Assembly: GCA_013177825.1 (NCBI GenBank)
Contig: JABLXX010000001.1
Coordinates: 62,001-126,000, forward strand
Direction: 5' to 3'
Length of the DNA stretch: 64,000 nt
Source of the DNA: Syntrophaceae bacterium
GTDB taxonomy: Bacteria > Desulfobacterota > Syntrophia > Syntrophales > PHBD01
In this document: one piece after another, positions 45,006 through 53,979 of the stretch
Numbering within the stretch: position 1 is the first letter of the stretch
How the letters are laid out: each line of letters opens with the position of its first letter
Position numbers and translations under genes: made by a program
Notes under the pieces: model-generated
Databases searched by the model: none
The model's input: only the letters and a program-made list of their open reading frames with translations
Told to the model about the DNA's origin: nothing

Positions 45006-45759
45006 TTCGCATGCCCATCTCGAGATGCGAGACTTCGATCCCGACCGGGAGGAGGTCGTCCGGCGGGCCGTGGAGAGCGGTGTCTCGACCATGGTCACCG
45101 TGGGGACGAACCTCCGCGACTGCCGGAAGGCCGTCGCCATCGCCGCGAAGTTCAGGGAGGTATACGCCGCCATCGGGATCCACCCCCATGACGCCGGCAG
45201 CATCGACGACGAGACCTACCGGAAGATCCGGAAACTGGCTGAAGAACCGAAGGTCGTCGCCTACGGGGAGATCGGCCTCGATTTTTTCCGGAACCGTTCT
45301 CCCCGGGAGGTCCAGCTCCGCCGCTTCTCCGAGCAGCTTGAACTGGCAGCGGAATTGAACCTGCCGGTGATCATCCACGACCGGGAGGCCCATCGCGAGA
45401 CGCTGAGGACGCTGCGGACCTGGAAGGGGCAAAAGCCGGTTGTCATCCATTGCTTTTCCGGAGATGCCGTCATGGCGCAGGAATGCGTCTCCCGGGGGTA
45501 TTACATTTCCATTGCCGGTCCGGTTACGTACCCGAAGAACGACAAACTGGCGGAGGTGGTCCGACAGATCCCCCTGGAGCGGCTGCTCGTCGAGACGGAC
45601 TGTCCCTATCTGACCCCCCAGGCCCACCGGGGCAAGAGGAACGAGCCGGCCCATGTCCTGTTCACGGCCCGCAAGGTGGCCGAGATCCGGGGACTCTCCC
45701 TGGAGGAAGTTGCGGAGGCGACTTCGAGGAACGCCCGCCTGGTCTTTAACATTCCGTAA
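44995..45759 (+). CDS. tatD: TatD family metal-dependent hydrolase
   Basis: A 254-residue TIM-barrel hydrolase. Metal-binding residues are in LIDSHAHLEM (HxH), GEIGLDFFRN, VIIHDREAH, VIHCFSGD and LVETDCPYLTP. This is the TatD/YcfH DNase group, which removes nucleotides from DNA ends or acts in quality control. Start at 44995 overlaps the small gene before it. Confidence 0.95.
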   Translation: MLIDSHAHLEMRDFDPDREEVVRRAVESGVSTMVTVGTNLRDCRKAVAIAAKFREVYAAIGIHPHDAGSIDDETYRKIRKLAEEPKVVAYGEIGLDFFRNRSPREVQLRRFSEQLELAAELNLPVIIHDREAHRETLRTLRTWKGQKPVVIHCFSGDAVMAQECVSRGYYISIAGPVTYPKNDKLAEVVRQIPLERLLVETDCPYLTPQAHRGKRNEPAHVLFTARKVAEIRGLSLEEVAEATSRNARLVFNIP

Positions 45760-45814
45760 ATGCTTTGAAACCCGGTTGCTTTTTTCCGGAAAGGGGATTA
45801 GGATTTCGACTCGA

Positions 45815-45890
45815 CATACGGGGGTGCCGCAGAGGCTGAGAGAATACCCTTTGAACCTGACCTGGATCATGCCAGCGTAGGGAGCGGAGA
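45815..45890 (+). promoter_or_regulatory. TPP riboswitch (THI element)
   Basis: The conserved core is present: GGGGGTGCC, then GGCTGAGAGAATACCC, then TTTGAACCTGACCTGGATCATGCCAGCG and TAGGGAG. These are the pyrimidine- and pyrophosphate-binding arms of the thiamine pyrophosphate aptamer. It precedes thiN-thiD-thiC and is followed by a terminator, so TPP should switch the operon off by early termination. Confidence 0.97.
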
Positions 45891-45904
45891 TAGGACGAAC
45901 GGAA

Positions 45905-45947
45905 GGGGCCATATCCCGCGGAGCAGGGGATGGCCCCGTTGTTTTTT
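45905..45947 (+). terminator. riboswitch expression-platform terminator
   Basis: GGGGCCAT and ATGGCCCC enclose CCCGCGGAGCAGGGG, followed by GTTGTTTTTT. It lies 15 bases after the TPP aptamer and 29 before the thiN start. Confidence 0.88.
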
Positions 45948-45975
45948 GTGGACCAGCTTTTCAGGTTGGTGAAGC

Positions 45976-46647
45976 ATGGGGCGAATCGTTTTCATTCTGT
46001 CGGGGGGGCCCATTCCGGACCCGGAGTTTCTCCGGGAGAGAATCGCTTCGATCGGTCCTGCGGCGATCCTCTGCGCCGACGGCGGTGCTCGTCACGCTTA
46101 CGGACTGGGCGTGATTCCCGAGGCGATCGTCGGCGACATGGATTCCCTGGACGACGAAGCGGCACGCTACTTTTTTGACAAGGGGTGCCGGTTCCTCCGG
46201 CATTCCCGGGAGAAGGACGAAACAGATACGGAACTGGCGCTGGCAGAGGCCCTGGGCATGAAACCCGACGCCGTCTGGATCTTCGGCGCCCTGGGACGAA
46301 GGCTGGACCACACCCTGGCCAACCTGTCGCTTCTGGCCTGCGAGGCCGCATCGGGGTTCGACGTCCGCCTGATGGATCCCTTCTGCGAGGCCTTCCTCGT
46401 CCGGGACATGCAAATCCTGGAAGGGGAGCCGGGACAGACGGTTTCCGTCTTTCCTCTCGGCGATGCGGCGGAGGGAATTACCCTGGAAGGATTCGAATAC
46501 CCCCTGGACGGGGCGACAATGAAGCCCGGGAAACCTTATGGAGTCAGCAACCGTCTTCTCGCCGCCCGGGGAGTGATCCGGGTCCGCAAGGGGGCGCTTC
46601 TTGTCATTCGCTATTTCGAGGCGGGGGTCTTCCCCGCAGGAGACTGA
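45976..46647 (+). CDS. thiN: thiamine pyrophosphokinase
   Basis: A 223-residue TPK: FILSGGPIPD, CADGGARHAYGLGVIPEAIVGDMDSLDD (ATP/Mg site), DETDTELALAEAL, FGALGRRLDHTLANLSLL, and the C-terminal thiamine-site GVSNRL. It converts thiamine to thiamine pyrophosphate, the riboswitch ligand. First gene behind the TPP riboswitch. Its start codon has only a weak ribosome site (GGTTGGTG). Confidence 0.95.
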   Translation: MGRIVFILSGGPIPDPEFLRERIASIGPAAILCADGGARHAYGLGVIPEAIVGDMDSLDDEAARYFFDKGCRFLRHSREKDETDTELALAEALGMKPDAVWIFGALGRRLDHTLANLSLLACEAASGFDVRLMDPFCEAFLVRDMQILEGEPGQTVSVFPLGDAAEGITLEGFEYPLDGATMKPGKPYGVSNRLLAARGVIRVRKGALLVIRYFEAGVFPAGD

Positions 46648-46651
46648 ACAG

Positions 46652-47473
46652 ATGGGCATTGTACGCGTCTTGACGATCGCCGGCTCCGACTCCGGGGGCG
46701 GCGCGGGGATTCAGGCGGACCTGAAAACGATTACGGTCCTGGGCGGCTTCGGAATGAGCGTGATCACCGCCCTGACGGCCCAGAACACCCGCGGAGTCTG
46801 GGGAATTCACAAGGTGCCGCCGTCCTTCGTGGCGGCCCAGTTCGACGCCGTGGCGGGGGACATCGGGGTGGACGCCGCCAAGACGGGGATGATCGCTTCA
46901 AGGTCGATTATCCGCATGGTGGCGGCGAAGGTTCGGGAATACGACATCGATCGGCTGGTCGTCGATCCGGTCATGGTCGCCAAGGGCGGTGCCTCGCTGA
47001 TGGAGGCCGCCGCCCGGAACGCTCTTATCCGTGAACTGATTCCCCTGGCCCGCGTGATCACCCCGAACATTCCCGAAGCGGAGGTCCTGACGGGGATCGA
47101 CATCCGGGGGACGGAAGACATGAAGCGGGCCGCGGAGGCCATCGCCGGAATGGGAGCCCGAAGCGTCGTCGTCAAGGGCGGGCACCTGGAGGGCGATGCG
47201 GTGGATCTGCTCTACGAGAACGGCGAATGCCGCCTGTTCCGGACTCCGCGACTCCGGACAAAGGATACCCACGGGACCGGCTGTACGTTTTCCGCCGCGC
47301 TGACGGTCGGTCTGGCGAAGGGGCAATCCGTCGAGCAGGCGGTGGCGGAAGCGAAACGGTATATCACGTCGGCGATCCGCCACAGCCTGCGGCTCGGAGG
47401 CGGCAACGGCCCGACGAACCACCTGGCGCCGCTTCTGGAGAGACGGAAGGAAGAGGAAGGAGAAGCATCATGA
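46652..47473 (+). CDS. thiD: hydroxymethylpyrimidine (phosphate) kinase
   Basis: A 273-residue ThiD: VLTIAGSDSGGGAGIQADLKT at the start, GFGMSVITALTAQNTRGV, VDPVMVAKGGASL and the C-terminal DTHGTGCTFSAAL. It phosphorylates hydroxymethylpyrimidine twice for thiamine synthesis. ATG at 46652 follows GCAGGAGA; its TGA overlaps the thiC ATG. Confidence 0.97.
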   Translation: MGIVRVLTIAGSDSGGGAGIQADLKTITVLGGFGMSVITALTAQNTRGVWGIHKVPPSFVAAQFDAVAGDIGVDAAKTGMIASRSIIRMVAAKVREYDIDRLVVDPVMVAKGGASLMEAAARNALIRELIPLARVITPNIPEAEVLTGIDIRGTEDMKRAAEAIAGMGARSVVVKGGHLEGDAVDLLYENGECRLFRTPRLRTKDTHGTGCTFSAALTVGLAKGQSVEQAVAEAKRYITSAIRHSLRLGGGNGPTNHLAPLLERRKEEEGEAS

Positions 47474-48765
47474 CACAGCTCGAGGCCGCCAGGAGCGGAC
47501 AAATCACGGAAGAGATGAAGATCTGCGCCGAGGTGGAGGGGGTCGATCCCGAAATCCTCAGGAGCGGCATGGAAGAGGGGACGATCGTGGTGGTGCGAAA
47601 CGCCTTCCACAAGGGAATCAAGCCCCTGGCGATCGGCAGGGGCCTGCGGACGAAGATCAACGCCAACATCGGCACGTCGAAGGACCGGGCGGACGTGGCG
47701 GCGGAGCTGGAAAAGGTCCGGATCTGCGTGGAGGCCGGGGCGGACACGGTCATGGACCTTTCCACCGGCGGGGACATCCGGGTGATACGGAAAGCCATCC
47801 TGGAGGCGTCGCCGCTGGCCATCGGGACCGTTCCCATCTACCAGGCCGCCGCCCGGATGCTGGAGCAGGGGAAGTCCTTCGTCGACATGAGCGGGGAGGA
47901 CCTGTTCGAGGCCATCGAGGAAAACGGCCGGGACGGCGTTGACTTCATCACCGTCCACTGCGGCGTAACGCGGCGCAGCGTCGCATCTGTCGAGGCCCAG
48001 GGGCGGCTGCTCGGCATCGTCAGCCGGGGCGGATCGCTGACGGCCCACTGGATGGAGATGAACGGGCTGGAAAATCCTCTCTTCGAGCATTATGATCGGC
48101 TCGTCGAGATCGCCGGGCGCTACGACATGGTGCTCAGCCTGGGCGACGGCCTGCGTCCGGGCTGCCTGGCCGATGCAACGGATCGCGGACAGATCCAGGA
48201 ACTGGTTCTCCTGGGAGAACTGGCGAAAAGGGCCCGCGACCGGGGCGTACAGGTCATGATCGAGGGGCCTGGCCATGTGCCGATCCAGGACATCGTGGCG
48301 AACATTCAACTCCAGAAGCGGCTCTGCAACGGTGCACCTTTCTATGTGCTGGGTCCGTTGCCGACGGACATCGCGCCGGGTTACGATCACCTGACATCGG
48401 CCATCGGCGGGGCCATCGCCGGAGCCGCGGGAGCGGATTTCCTCTGCTATGTGACTCCGTCCGAGCATCTGCGGCTTCCGACCCTCGAGGACGTCCGGGA
48501 AGGAATCATGGCCTCCCGCATTGCGGCCCATATCGCGGACCTTGCCAAGGGGCTCCCCGGCTCCTGGGAGAAGGATCGGAGCATGGCGAGGTACCGCAGG
48601 GAACTGAACTGGGAAGGACAGATCGGCGCCTCCATCGATCCGGACAAGAGCAGGGCCATGCTGGAAACGAGCCGGAGTGCCGATGAGGAAGGCTGCACCA
48701 TGTGTGGTGAATTCTGCGCCGTCCGGATGGGCAGGGCAGGGAAGATCCATCGGGAGGAATCATGA
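47470..48765 (+). CDS. thiC: phosphomethylpyrimidine synthase
   Basis: A 431-residue radical-SAM-type enzyme that makes the pyrimidine moiety from aminoimidazole ribotide. Segments NIGTSKDRADVAAELEK, STGGDI, SRGGSLTAHWM, GDGLRPGCLADATD, MIEGPGHVPI and GPLPTDIAPGYDH are characteristic. The C-terminal cluster motif is CTMCGEFC, CX2CX3C as in the short anaerobe-type ThiC, whereas the long E. coli type has CX2CX4C. ATGA overlap with thiD; its own stop overlaps the next small gene. Confidence 0.97.
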   Translation: MTQLEAARSGQITEEMKICAEVEGVDPEILRSGMEEGTIVVVRNAFHKGIKPLAIGRGLRTKINANIGTSKDRADVAAELEKVRICVEAGADTVMDLSTGGDIRVIRKAILEASPLAIGTVPIYQAAARMLEQGKSFVDMSGEDLFEAIEENGRDGVDFITVHCGVTRRSVASVEAQGRLLGIVSRGGSLTAHWMEMNGLENPLFEHYDRLVEIAGRYDMVLSLGDGLRPGCLADATDRGQIQELVLLGELAKRARDRGVQVMIEGPGHVPIQDIVANIQLQKRLCNGAPFYVLGPLPTDIAPGYDHLTSAIGGAIAGAAGADFLCYVTPSEHLRLPTLEDVREGIMASRIAAHIADLAKGLPGSWEKDRSMARYRRELNWEGQIGASIDPDKSRAMLETSRSADEEGCTMCGEFCAVRMGRAGKIHREES

Positions 48766-48977
48766 AGGAAGGATCGATATGGTTCATCATCGCCGGCATG
48801 ATCGTCACCGCCTCGGTTCTCATCCTGGCCGCGGCGGAGTCGTTCCTAGATCTTCTGCTGGGTGTGGTGCCGCTTGTTTTCGTGGTCGTCTTTGGCGCGA
48901 CATATTGGGTCGGCCGCAGGCGCCGCCGCCAGGGGCTCAATCCCCTGTCGGAAGACCTGCCGGACACGGATGAATGA
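48762..48977 (+). CDS. small two-helix membrane protein
   Basis: A 71-residue protein with two hydrophobic helices (residues about 6-27 and 30-48), then GRRRRRQGLNPLSEDLPDTDE. It overlaps the thiC stop (ATGA) and its end overlaps the cca start by 8 bases, so it is embedded in the operon. No known domain; a role in thiamine metabolism is not supported beyond position. Confidence 0.65.
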   Translation: MKEGSIWFIIAGMIVTASVLILAAAESFLDLLLGVVPLVFVVVFGATYWVGRRRRRQGLNPLSEDLPDTDE

Positions 48978-50334
48978 AGAGCCCCGGGAGGAAAAAGACC
49001 GGCTGAGAACCGTCGCCCTGGCCATTGCGAAAAGACTGAAGGAGGCGGGATTCGAAACCTTTTTCGTGGGCGGCTGCGTCCGCGACCTCCTGCTCGGAAC
49101 GGAACCGGAAGACATCGACATCGTCACCTCCGCAACGCCGGAGAACGTGCAGTCCCTTTTCACCCGGACGGTTCCCCTGGGAGCCCGGTTCGGCGTCGTC
49201 ATGGTGGTGGAGGAGGGCCTGCCTTTCGAAGTGGCGACCTATCGCACCGAGGAAGGATACCTGGACGGCAGGAGGCCTTCCCGGGTCCGGTTCGCCGATG
49301 CCCGTGAGGACGTGCTGCGGCGCGATTTCACCGTGAACGGCCTTCTCATGGAGCCGGAAACGGGCTGCATAGCGGATCACATCGGAGGCCTGGCGGACCT
49401 TCGCGATCGGCTGATCCGGACCATCGGAGCCCCGGCGGACCGCTTCGCCGAAGATCACCTCAGGATGCTGCGGGCGGTTCGTTTTGCCGCCGTACTCGAT
49501 TTTTCCATCGATCCCGAGACATTCAATGCCGTCCGCGCGGGAGCCGGATCCATCGTCCGCATCAGCGGCGAGCGGGTTCGGGAGGAGCTGACGAAGATCC
49601 TGGTCAGCCGCGGCGCCCGCCGGGGGATGGAGCTGCTGGCGGAGTTGGGGCTTCTCGCACGGCTGCTGCCGGAGGTGGATGCCCTGGCCGGTGTGTCCCA
49701 GCCGCCGCGTTTCCATCCGGAAGGAGACGTCTGGACCCATGTCCTCAAGATGCTGGAACTGCTCCCGCGCGCGGAGAACGGCCGGGGCGACGGCCGGCTT
49801 GCCTGGGCCGCGCTGCTGCATGACATCGGGAAGGCGGTCACGCGGACGGAGGACGAGCGGGGTATCCATTTTTACGGCCATGTCCGCGAGGGAATGAGGC
49901 TGGCGGAAGGCATCCTGCGGCGGCTCCGGTTTTCCAATCAGGACGCCGATGCGGTCCTGGAGCTGATCCGGTATCACATGCATTTCATGTCGGTGGGCGA
50001 GATGAGGCCCGGCACGCTCAAACGGCTCCTCCGCCGACCGGATTTTCCGCTTCACCTCGAACTGCACAGGCTGGATTGCCTCGGCAGCCATGGCATGCTG
50101 GATACATTCGACTTCTGTCGGGGAAAGCTGGCCGAACTGAGCCGGGAGGACCTTCATCCTCCCCGCCTGATCGACGGCCGGGATCTGATCGGGCTGGGGT
50201 TTGCACCGGGACCCCTGTTTCGTGAAATCCTCACCGCCGTCGAGGATGCTCAACTGGCTGGAGAAATCGGGCATGCCGACGAGGCACGCCGGTTTGTGCT
50301 GGAGCGGTTCGGGGACCGGCTGAGTGACCGCTAG
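48970..50334 (+). CDS. cca: CCA tRNA nucleotidyltransferase with HD domain
   Basis: A 454-residue class II nucleotidyltransferase. The head domain has FFVGGCVRDLLLGTEPEDIDIVTSA (catalytic DxD), the R/RRD segment VLRRDFTVNGLLMEPETG and RFAEDHLRMLRAVRFAA. The HD domain carries WTHVLKMLELL and ALLHDIGKAV. It adds or repairs the CCA tail of tRNA; two tRNA genes follow 200 bases downstream, both with encoded CCA, so repair would be its main job on them. Confidence 0.95.
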   Translation: MNEEPREEKDRLRTVALAIAKRLKEAGFETFFVGGCVRDLLLGTEPEDIDIVTSATPENVQSLFTRTVPLGARFGVVMVVEEGLPFEVATYRTEEGYLDGRRPSRVRFADAREDVLRRDFTVNGLLMEPETGCIADHIGGLADLRDRLIRTIGAPADRFAEDHLRMLRAVRFAAVLDFSIDPETFNAVRAGAGSIVRISGERVREELTKILVSRGARRGMELLAELGLLARLLPEVDALAGVSQPPRFHPEGDVWTHVLKMLELLPRAENGRGDGRLAWAALLHDIGKAVTRTEDERGIHFYGHVREGMRLAEGILRRLRFSNQDADAVLELIRYHMHFMSVGEMRPGTLKRLLRRPDFPLHLELHRLDCLGSHGMLDTFDFCRGKLAELSREDLHPPRLIDGRDLIGLGFAPGPLFREILTAVEDAQLAGEIGHADEARRFVLERFGDRLSDR

Positions 50335-50487
50335 AAATAGGCGCGTTCGAAGTGGATGTCGGAGCAGGTGGCGGCGTTCCCGGCACGGGGTTCACCCGGT
50401 ACATTGAAGAGTGATGGGTCAGGTTGTCGGGGCGCGCTATCGCTTATCCATGGCCCGTCAGGGCCGTTTTCCCGGGATGATTTTTTA

Positions 50488-50515
50488 TTGACAAAGACTT
50501 TTTATCTGTTATAGT
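50488..50515 (+). promoter_or_regulatory. strong promoter of the tRNA pair
   Basis: TTGACA (50488-50493) and TATAGT (50510-50515) are 16 bases apart, 20 bases before the tRNA-Gly gene. Confidence 0.85.
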
Positions 50516-50534
50516 CCGGCACCACAAAACAAGA

Positions 50535-50609
50535 GCGGGCGTAACTCAGTGGTAGAGTGCTACCTTGCCAAGGTAGACGTCGACGGTTCAAATCCGTTCG
50601 CCCGCTCCA
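50535..50609 (+). tRNA. tRNA-Gly (anticodon GCC)
   Basis: Acceptor GCGGGCG pairs with CGCCCGC. The anticodon arm is TACCTTGCCAAGGTA (GCC), the T arm contains GGTTCAAATCC, and the discriminator T is followed by encoded CCA. Confidence 0.97.
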
Positions 50610-50618
50610 GTCATTTCC

Positions 50619-50693
50619 GGCGGCATAGCCAAGTGGCAAGGCAGCGGTCTGCAAAACCGTTATTCACCGGTTCGAATCCGGTTGCCGCCTCCA
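50619..50693 (+). tRNA. tRNA-Cys (anticodon GCA)
   Basis: Acceptor GGCGGCA pairs with TGCCGCC. The anticodon arm has CGGTCTGCAAAACCG (GCA), the T arm CGGTTCGAATCCG, and CCA is encoded. It is the last core gene before the IS remnants and low-GC island, so it may have been the target of an older insertion. Confidence 0.96.
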
Positions 50694-50703
50694 AATAATA
50701 CAA

Positions 50704-50737
50704 AGGGGTTACGCTGTATTTCGTAACCCTCTTTTTT
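50704..50737 (+). terminator. intrinsic terminator of the tRNA pair
   Basis: AGGGGTTACG and CGTAACCCTCT form a stem, followed by six T residues, 10 bases after the tRNA-Cys CCA. Confidence 0.9.
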
Positions 50738-50879
50738 CGTCTGGTTGCATAGTGGTTGCGTGTTCGGCACAACCCGTCAAATCTTCCCCGTTTGAATCCC
50801 GTTCGTCGATATTGGTCCTGCTCTCATGACCTGCCCTCGAACCACGTACCACACTTAGAGATCATTTTCTGCCTCTGGA

Positions 50880-51690
50880 TGCCCCTCAATGGAGCCATGC
50901 TTCCGCTGCGGGAGGACGATAATTCAATGAGCTGTGCAGCCTGACCGTGCCGAATTCCACCCTCCATCGCTCAATCAGCACCTGGTGTCGGTCGAAGGCA
51001 AACACAAGAACCGTCATTGAGCCACAGGCGGCCCTGCTTCCGCTGTCTCTTGGGAAACTTCCGTTCTTCCTCCCTCCAGATCCGCTCCACCCGCTTGTGG
51101 TTGACCCGGAATCCCTCCCCTTGTAAAAGACCCGTGATCATCCGGTAGCCGTAACGACCATATCTGCCGGCTGGCCGGACAATCTCCGCCCGCAGTCATT
51201 CCTCATCATCCGGAAACGAATCAGGCCGCCTCCGGGTCGACCTTGGCTAACCAATCGCCCGACAGACACGCCACTCGGAAACGTCCGGCTCCGACCGGAC
51301 GTGTTCCACGCAACATCTTCATCTGTCGGGACGTAATCCTTTCCCTCCAGCGCCTCCTTCAGGATCAGCTTGTCCAGCGACAGATCCGCCACCGCCTTTT
51401 TCAGGCGCTTGTATTCAATCCCCAGATCCCTCGGACGACGGGCCTGATACACCTTTATCCCGCCGTATTCCAGGCGACAACGATAATACGTCTGCTCCGC
51501 GATCCCCATCTCCCGGAAGTCTGAAGCACATTGAGCCCCCTTGGACATCTTCACACACGCTTCCCGCAGATGCCCGATGATCTGCTCCGCCCCCAGTAAA
51601 TCGCTTCCTATCCTGACCTCCTGCATGATCCAGATCTATGCCCCCATCATAATATGAAAAATGGATTCGTTTGGAGGCGGGAAGGTCACA
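50880..51690 (-). pseudogene. decayed IS3-family element (orfA plus broken orfB)
   Basis: Leftward remnant of an IS3-family insertion sequence. The orfA part (51380-51626) reads AEQIIGHLREACVKMSKG, EQTYYRCRLEYGG and ADLSLDKLILKEALEGK, an HTH/leucine-zipper transposase N-terminus. The orfB reading frame (VEHVRSEPDVSEWRVCRAIG, then PRSTRRRP) is interrupted by TAG where GQPRST is expected and again by TGA. It continues as RYGRYGYRMITGLLQGEGFRVNHKRVERIWREE and later, in other frames, RLHSSLNYRPPAAEAW. The outer end near 51690 has TGACCTTCCCGCC. It cannot make active transposase. The sequence from 50738 to 50880 holds nothing recognisable. Confidence 0.88.
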
Positions 51691-51798
51691 AAAGAGGAAC
51701 CGGTTCGCGGAACCCGGCAGACAAAAAATGCGGCTCATGTGCTGATCAATAATAATGACAACTGTAATATATATGAATAAAAACAGTATATTAAATAG

Positions 51799-51822
51799 TA
51801 TAATAGAGCGAGCGCTCGTTTT
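51799..51822 (+). promoter_or_regulatory. promoter with palindromic operator ahead of the TetR gene
   Basis: A perfect TATAAT (51799-51804) is followed directly by GAGCGAGCGCTCGTTTT, whose core CGAGCGCTCG is a perfect palindrome. ACGAGCGCTCGT-like sites are common TetR-family operators. The -35 region is poor. Placement next to the -10 box suggests autorepression by the regulator encoded at 51914. Confidence 0.6.
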
Positions 51823-51913
51823 ATCTTGACTCTCAGCCAAAGATTGATTAAGAGAGACACAAAACTTTGAGGGGTGTCCTTATCCCCACTCATTGCATCA
51901 GGAGCGCTGCGCG

Positions 51914-52609
51914 ATGACCTTCGATGAATTCCGAAAATTGATTGACCTGTCGATGGAAGAGATTTGCACTGACTTTATCCGGGAAAATCGTGATCTAGTC
52001 CGGGTCAAGAAGCAAAGGACAGCCGTGAAGAATATGCTGAAAATCTTTGAATCGACCGTGGAAATCAGCAATCGGAAGGGATTCAAAGCTATGAGCGTGC
52101 GTGATTTGAGCCGTGCGACAGGTCTCAGCATGGGGGGGCTGTATTCTTTTATCAGTAGCAAAAATGATCTCCTGGATATCATTCGCGTTGGATACAGGAT
52201 CATTACTCGGATCTTGACTGAGGCGATCGCTGAAGTCTCCGATCCACATGAAAAGCTTCACAAACTTATCCAGACACATGTCTACCTGAGTGAGGCGATG
52301 CGAAGTTTGTTTTATTTCGTCTACATGGAGACAAGGTATCTGAAAAAAGAGGCTCAAAAGAAATCTATGGAGATGGAGTTGTTCACGGAAAAGCTCTTCA
52401 CTGACATCCTTGATGAGGGCTGCATAAGAGGGCAGTTTCATTCAGTGGATACAGTGCTCACAGCGGCAGCGATTAAGGCTCTCTTGCAGGACTGGTACTT
52501 GAAACCATGGAAATACCGGCAACGTAAAATCACAGTTGAGGCATACGCCCAATTTGTAACGGCAATTGTCGATAGTTATGTACTGCTGTCACCAGCCACA
52601 CCGGAATGA
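51914..52609 (+). CDS. TetR family transcriptional regulator
   Basis: A 231-residue regulator from the ATG at 51914, with AGGAG 10 bases upstream. The N-terminal HTH region reads STVEISNRKGFKAMSVRDLSRATGLSMGGLYSFISSKNDLL, located unusually far in (residues about 45-90) after a charged extension. The C-terminal ligand domain is helical. It most likely represses the island's catabolic genes until a CoA thioester or acid is present. First gene of the island. Confidence 0.92.
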   Translation: MTFDEFRKLIDLSMEEICTDFIRENRDLVRVKKQRTAVKNMLKIFESTVEISNRKGFKAMSVRDLSRATGLSMGGLYSFISSKNDLLDIIRVGYRIITRILTEAIAEVSDPHEKLHKLIQTHVYLSEAMRSLFYFVYMETRYLKKEAQKKSMEMELFTEKLFTDILDEGCIRGQFHSVDTVLTAAAIKALLQDWYLKPWKYRQRKITVEAYAQFVTAIVDSYVLLSPATPE

Positions 52610-52704
52610 GCACGCATTCGTCTCCTTTTAGGAAATGGTAACTCATCGGGGGAAAAGGAATAATAAAGTCAAGGTTCACTGAAACAGAACAGGGAGGGTA
52701 AGGC

Positions 52705-53778
52705 ATGGATTGTACCGACAAAACAAAAGCGGTTCGCGAAGGAGAAGGATTCGAGGTAAAACGCGTAGAGGCCTTCCTTAAGGATTCCATTCCAGGGCTG
52801 GACGGGCAGCTTGAAGTGTCGCAGTTTCCCGGAGGCTTTTCCAATTTAACCTATCTCATCAAAATTGGCGAACGGGAACTTGTCTTCCGCCGACCGCCTT
52901 TCGGTACAAAAGCAAAAAGTGCCCATGACATGGGTCGTGAATACCGAGTCCTCAAGCAGTTGAAGCCTGTGTTTCCATATTGTCCGAGACCTCTCCTGTT
53001 TTGTGAGGACGAATCCGTAATCGGCTGTCCATTTATTGTTATGGAGCGACTGAAAGGTGTCTTACTGAGGAAAGAACTGCCGCCTGGGCTTGCGTACACA
53101 CCAGATCAGGCCCGGAAGCTTTGTGAGAACATTCTCGACGTACACGTGGCTCTTCACAAGGTGGATTACATCCGGGCCGGCCTGGAAGATTTCGGGAAGC
53201 CTGAAGGATATGTACAGCGACAGGTTGAAGGTTGGAGCGAACGCTACCGTCAGGCCAGAACGCCCGATGCACCTGACTATGAGAAAGTAATGACCTGGTT
53301 GGCGGACAAGATGCCAGGTGACAGCGGTATCGTCTCCGTTATTCATAACGATTATAAGTTGGACAACATCCTCCTCAAGCCAGACCAGCCTCCCATTGAA
53401 GTCCAATGTGTCCTGGACTGGGAAATGGCAACCGTTGGTGATCCTCTCATGGATCTAGGCGGGACCTTGGCCTTTTGGGTCGACCGCGATGATCCACCCA
53501 TCCTCCAAGCAGTCAGTGTTACCCCAACAAATAAAATGGAAGGCGCCATGACGCGGAAGGAACTCGTGGAGCGATACTGCGAGAAAATGGGCATTTCCAT
53601 CGAACATATCGATTATTATCACGTCTTCGGTCTCTTTCGCCTGTCTGTCATCATCCAACAAATCTATTACCGCTTTTACCACGGTCAGACGAAAGATGTG
53701 CGCTTCAAACCGATTGTGATCGGCGTCCACGCCTTGGAGGAAGCGGCCCAAAAAGTCATCGCTCAATCCGATCTTTAA
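52705..53778 (+). CDS. APH-fold phosphotransferase (ACAD10/LvaA-like kinase)
   Basis: A 357-residue aminoglycoside-phosphotransferase-fold protein. It has FPGGFSNLTYLI (nucleotide loop), the catalytic loop VIHNDYKLDNILL and the metal-binding DWEMATVGDPLMDLGG, the pattern of the branch near acyl-CoA dehydrogenase ACAD10/11 and of LvaA. Members of that branch phosphorylate hydroxyacyl-CoA, not antibiotics. Neighbouring acyl-CoA ligase and lactonase-like hydrolase fit such a pathway. GGGAGGG lies upstream of the ATG. Substrate is an inference. Confidence 0.88.
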   Translation: MDCTDKTKAVREGEGFEVKRVEAFLKDSIPGLDGQLEVSQFPGGFSNLTYLIKIGERELVFRRPPFGTKAKSAHDMGREYRVLKQLKPVFPYCPRPLLFCEDESVIGCPFIVMERLKGVLLRKELPPGLAYTPDQARKLCENILDVHVALHKVDYIRAGLEDFGKPEGYVQRQVEGWSERYRQARTPDAPDYEKVMTWLADKMPGDSGIVSVIHNDYKLDNILLKPDQPPIEVQCVLDWEMATVGDPLMDLGGTLAFWVDRDDPPILQAVSVTPTNKMEGAMTRKELVERYCEKMGISIEHIDYYHVFGLFRLSVIIQQIYYRFYHGQTKDVRFKPIVIGVHALEEAAQKVIAQSDL

Positions 53779-53979
53779 GAAAAACATGCCGTATGGGAGG
53801 GGGTGATTGACCAGAAGTGCAAAGCCAGAAGACGGGATGTGTTGAGCAGTGAGACATGTGTGGTGTGTGGGCACTTTCCGGCATTATGGACGATAGGAAC
53901 AAGGAACAAAATCATCGTATTTTTAATAATGATTCAATAAGGCCAATTACATCATCATTCCCACAAGGAGGGAGAATCC

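Noticed and set aside
50738-50879. Integrase attachment site directly after tRNA-Cys
   Set aside because: The repeated CTGGTTGCAT/AGTGGTTGCG words are short, no integrase gene is present, and no copy of the tRNA 3' end was seen on the far side of the island.
52705-53778. Aminoglycoside resistance kinase
   Set aside because: The fold is APH-like, but the linked acyl-CoA ligase and metal hydrolase and the ACAD10/LvaA-type motif context argue for acyl-CoA metabolism.
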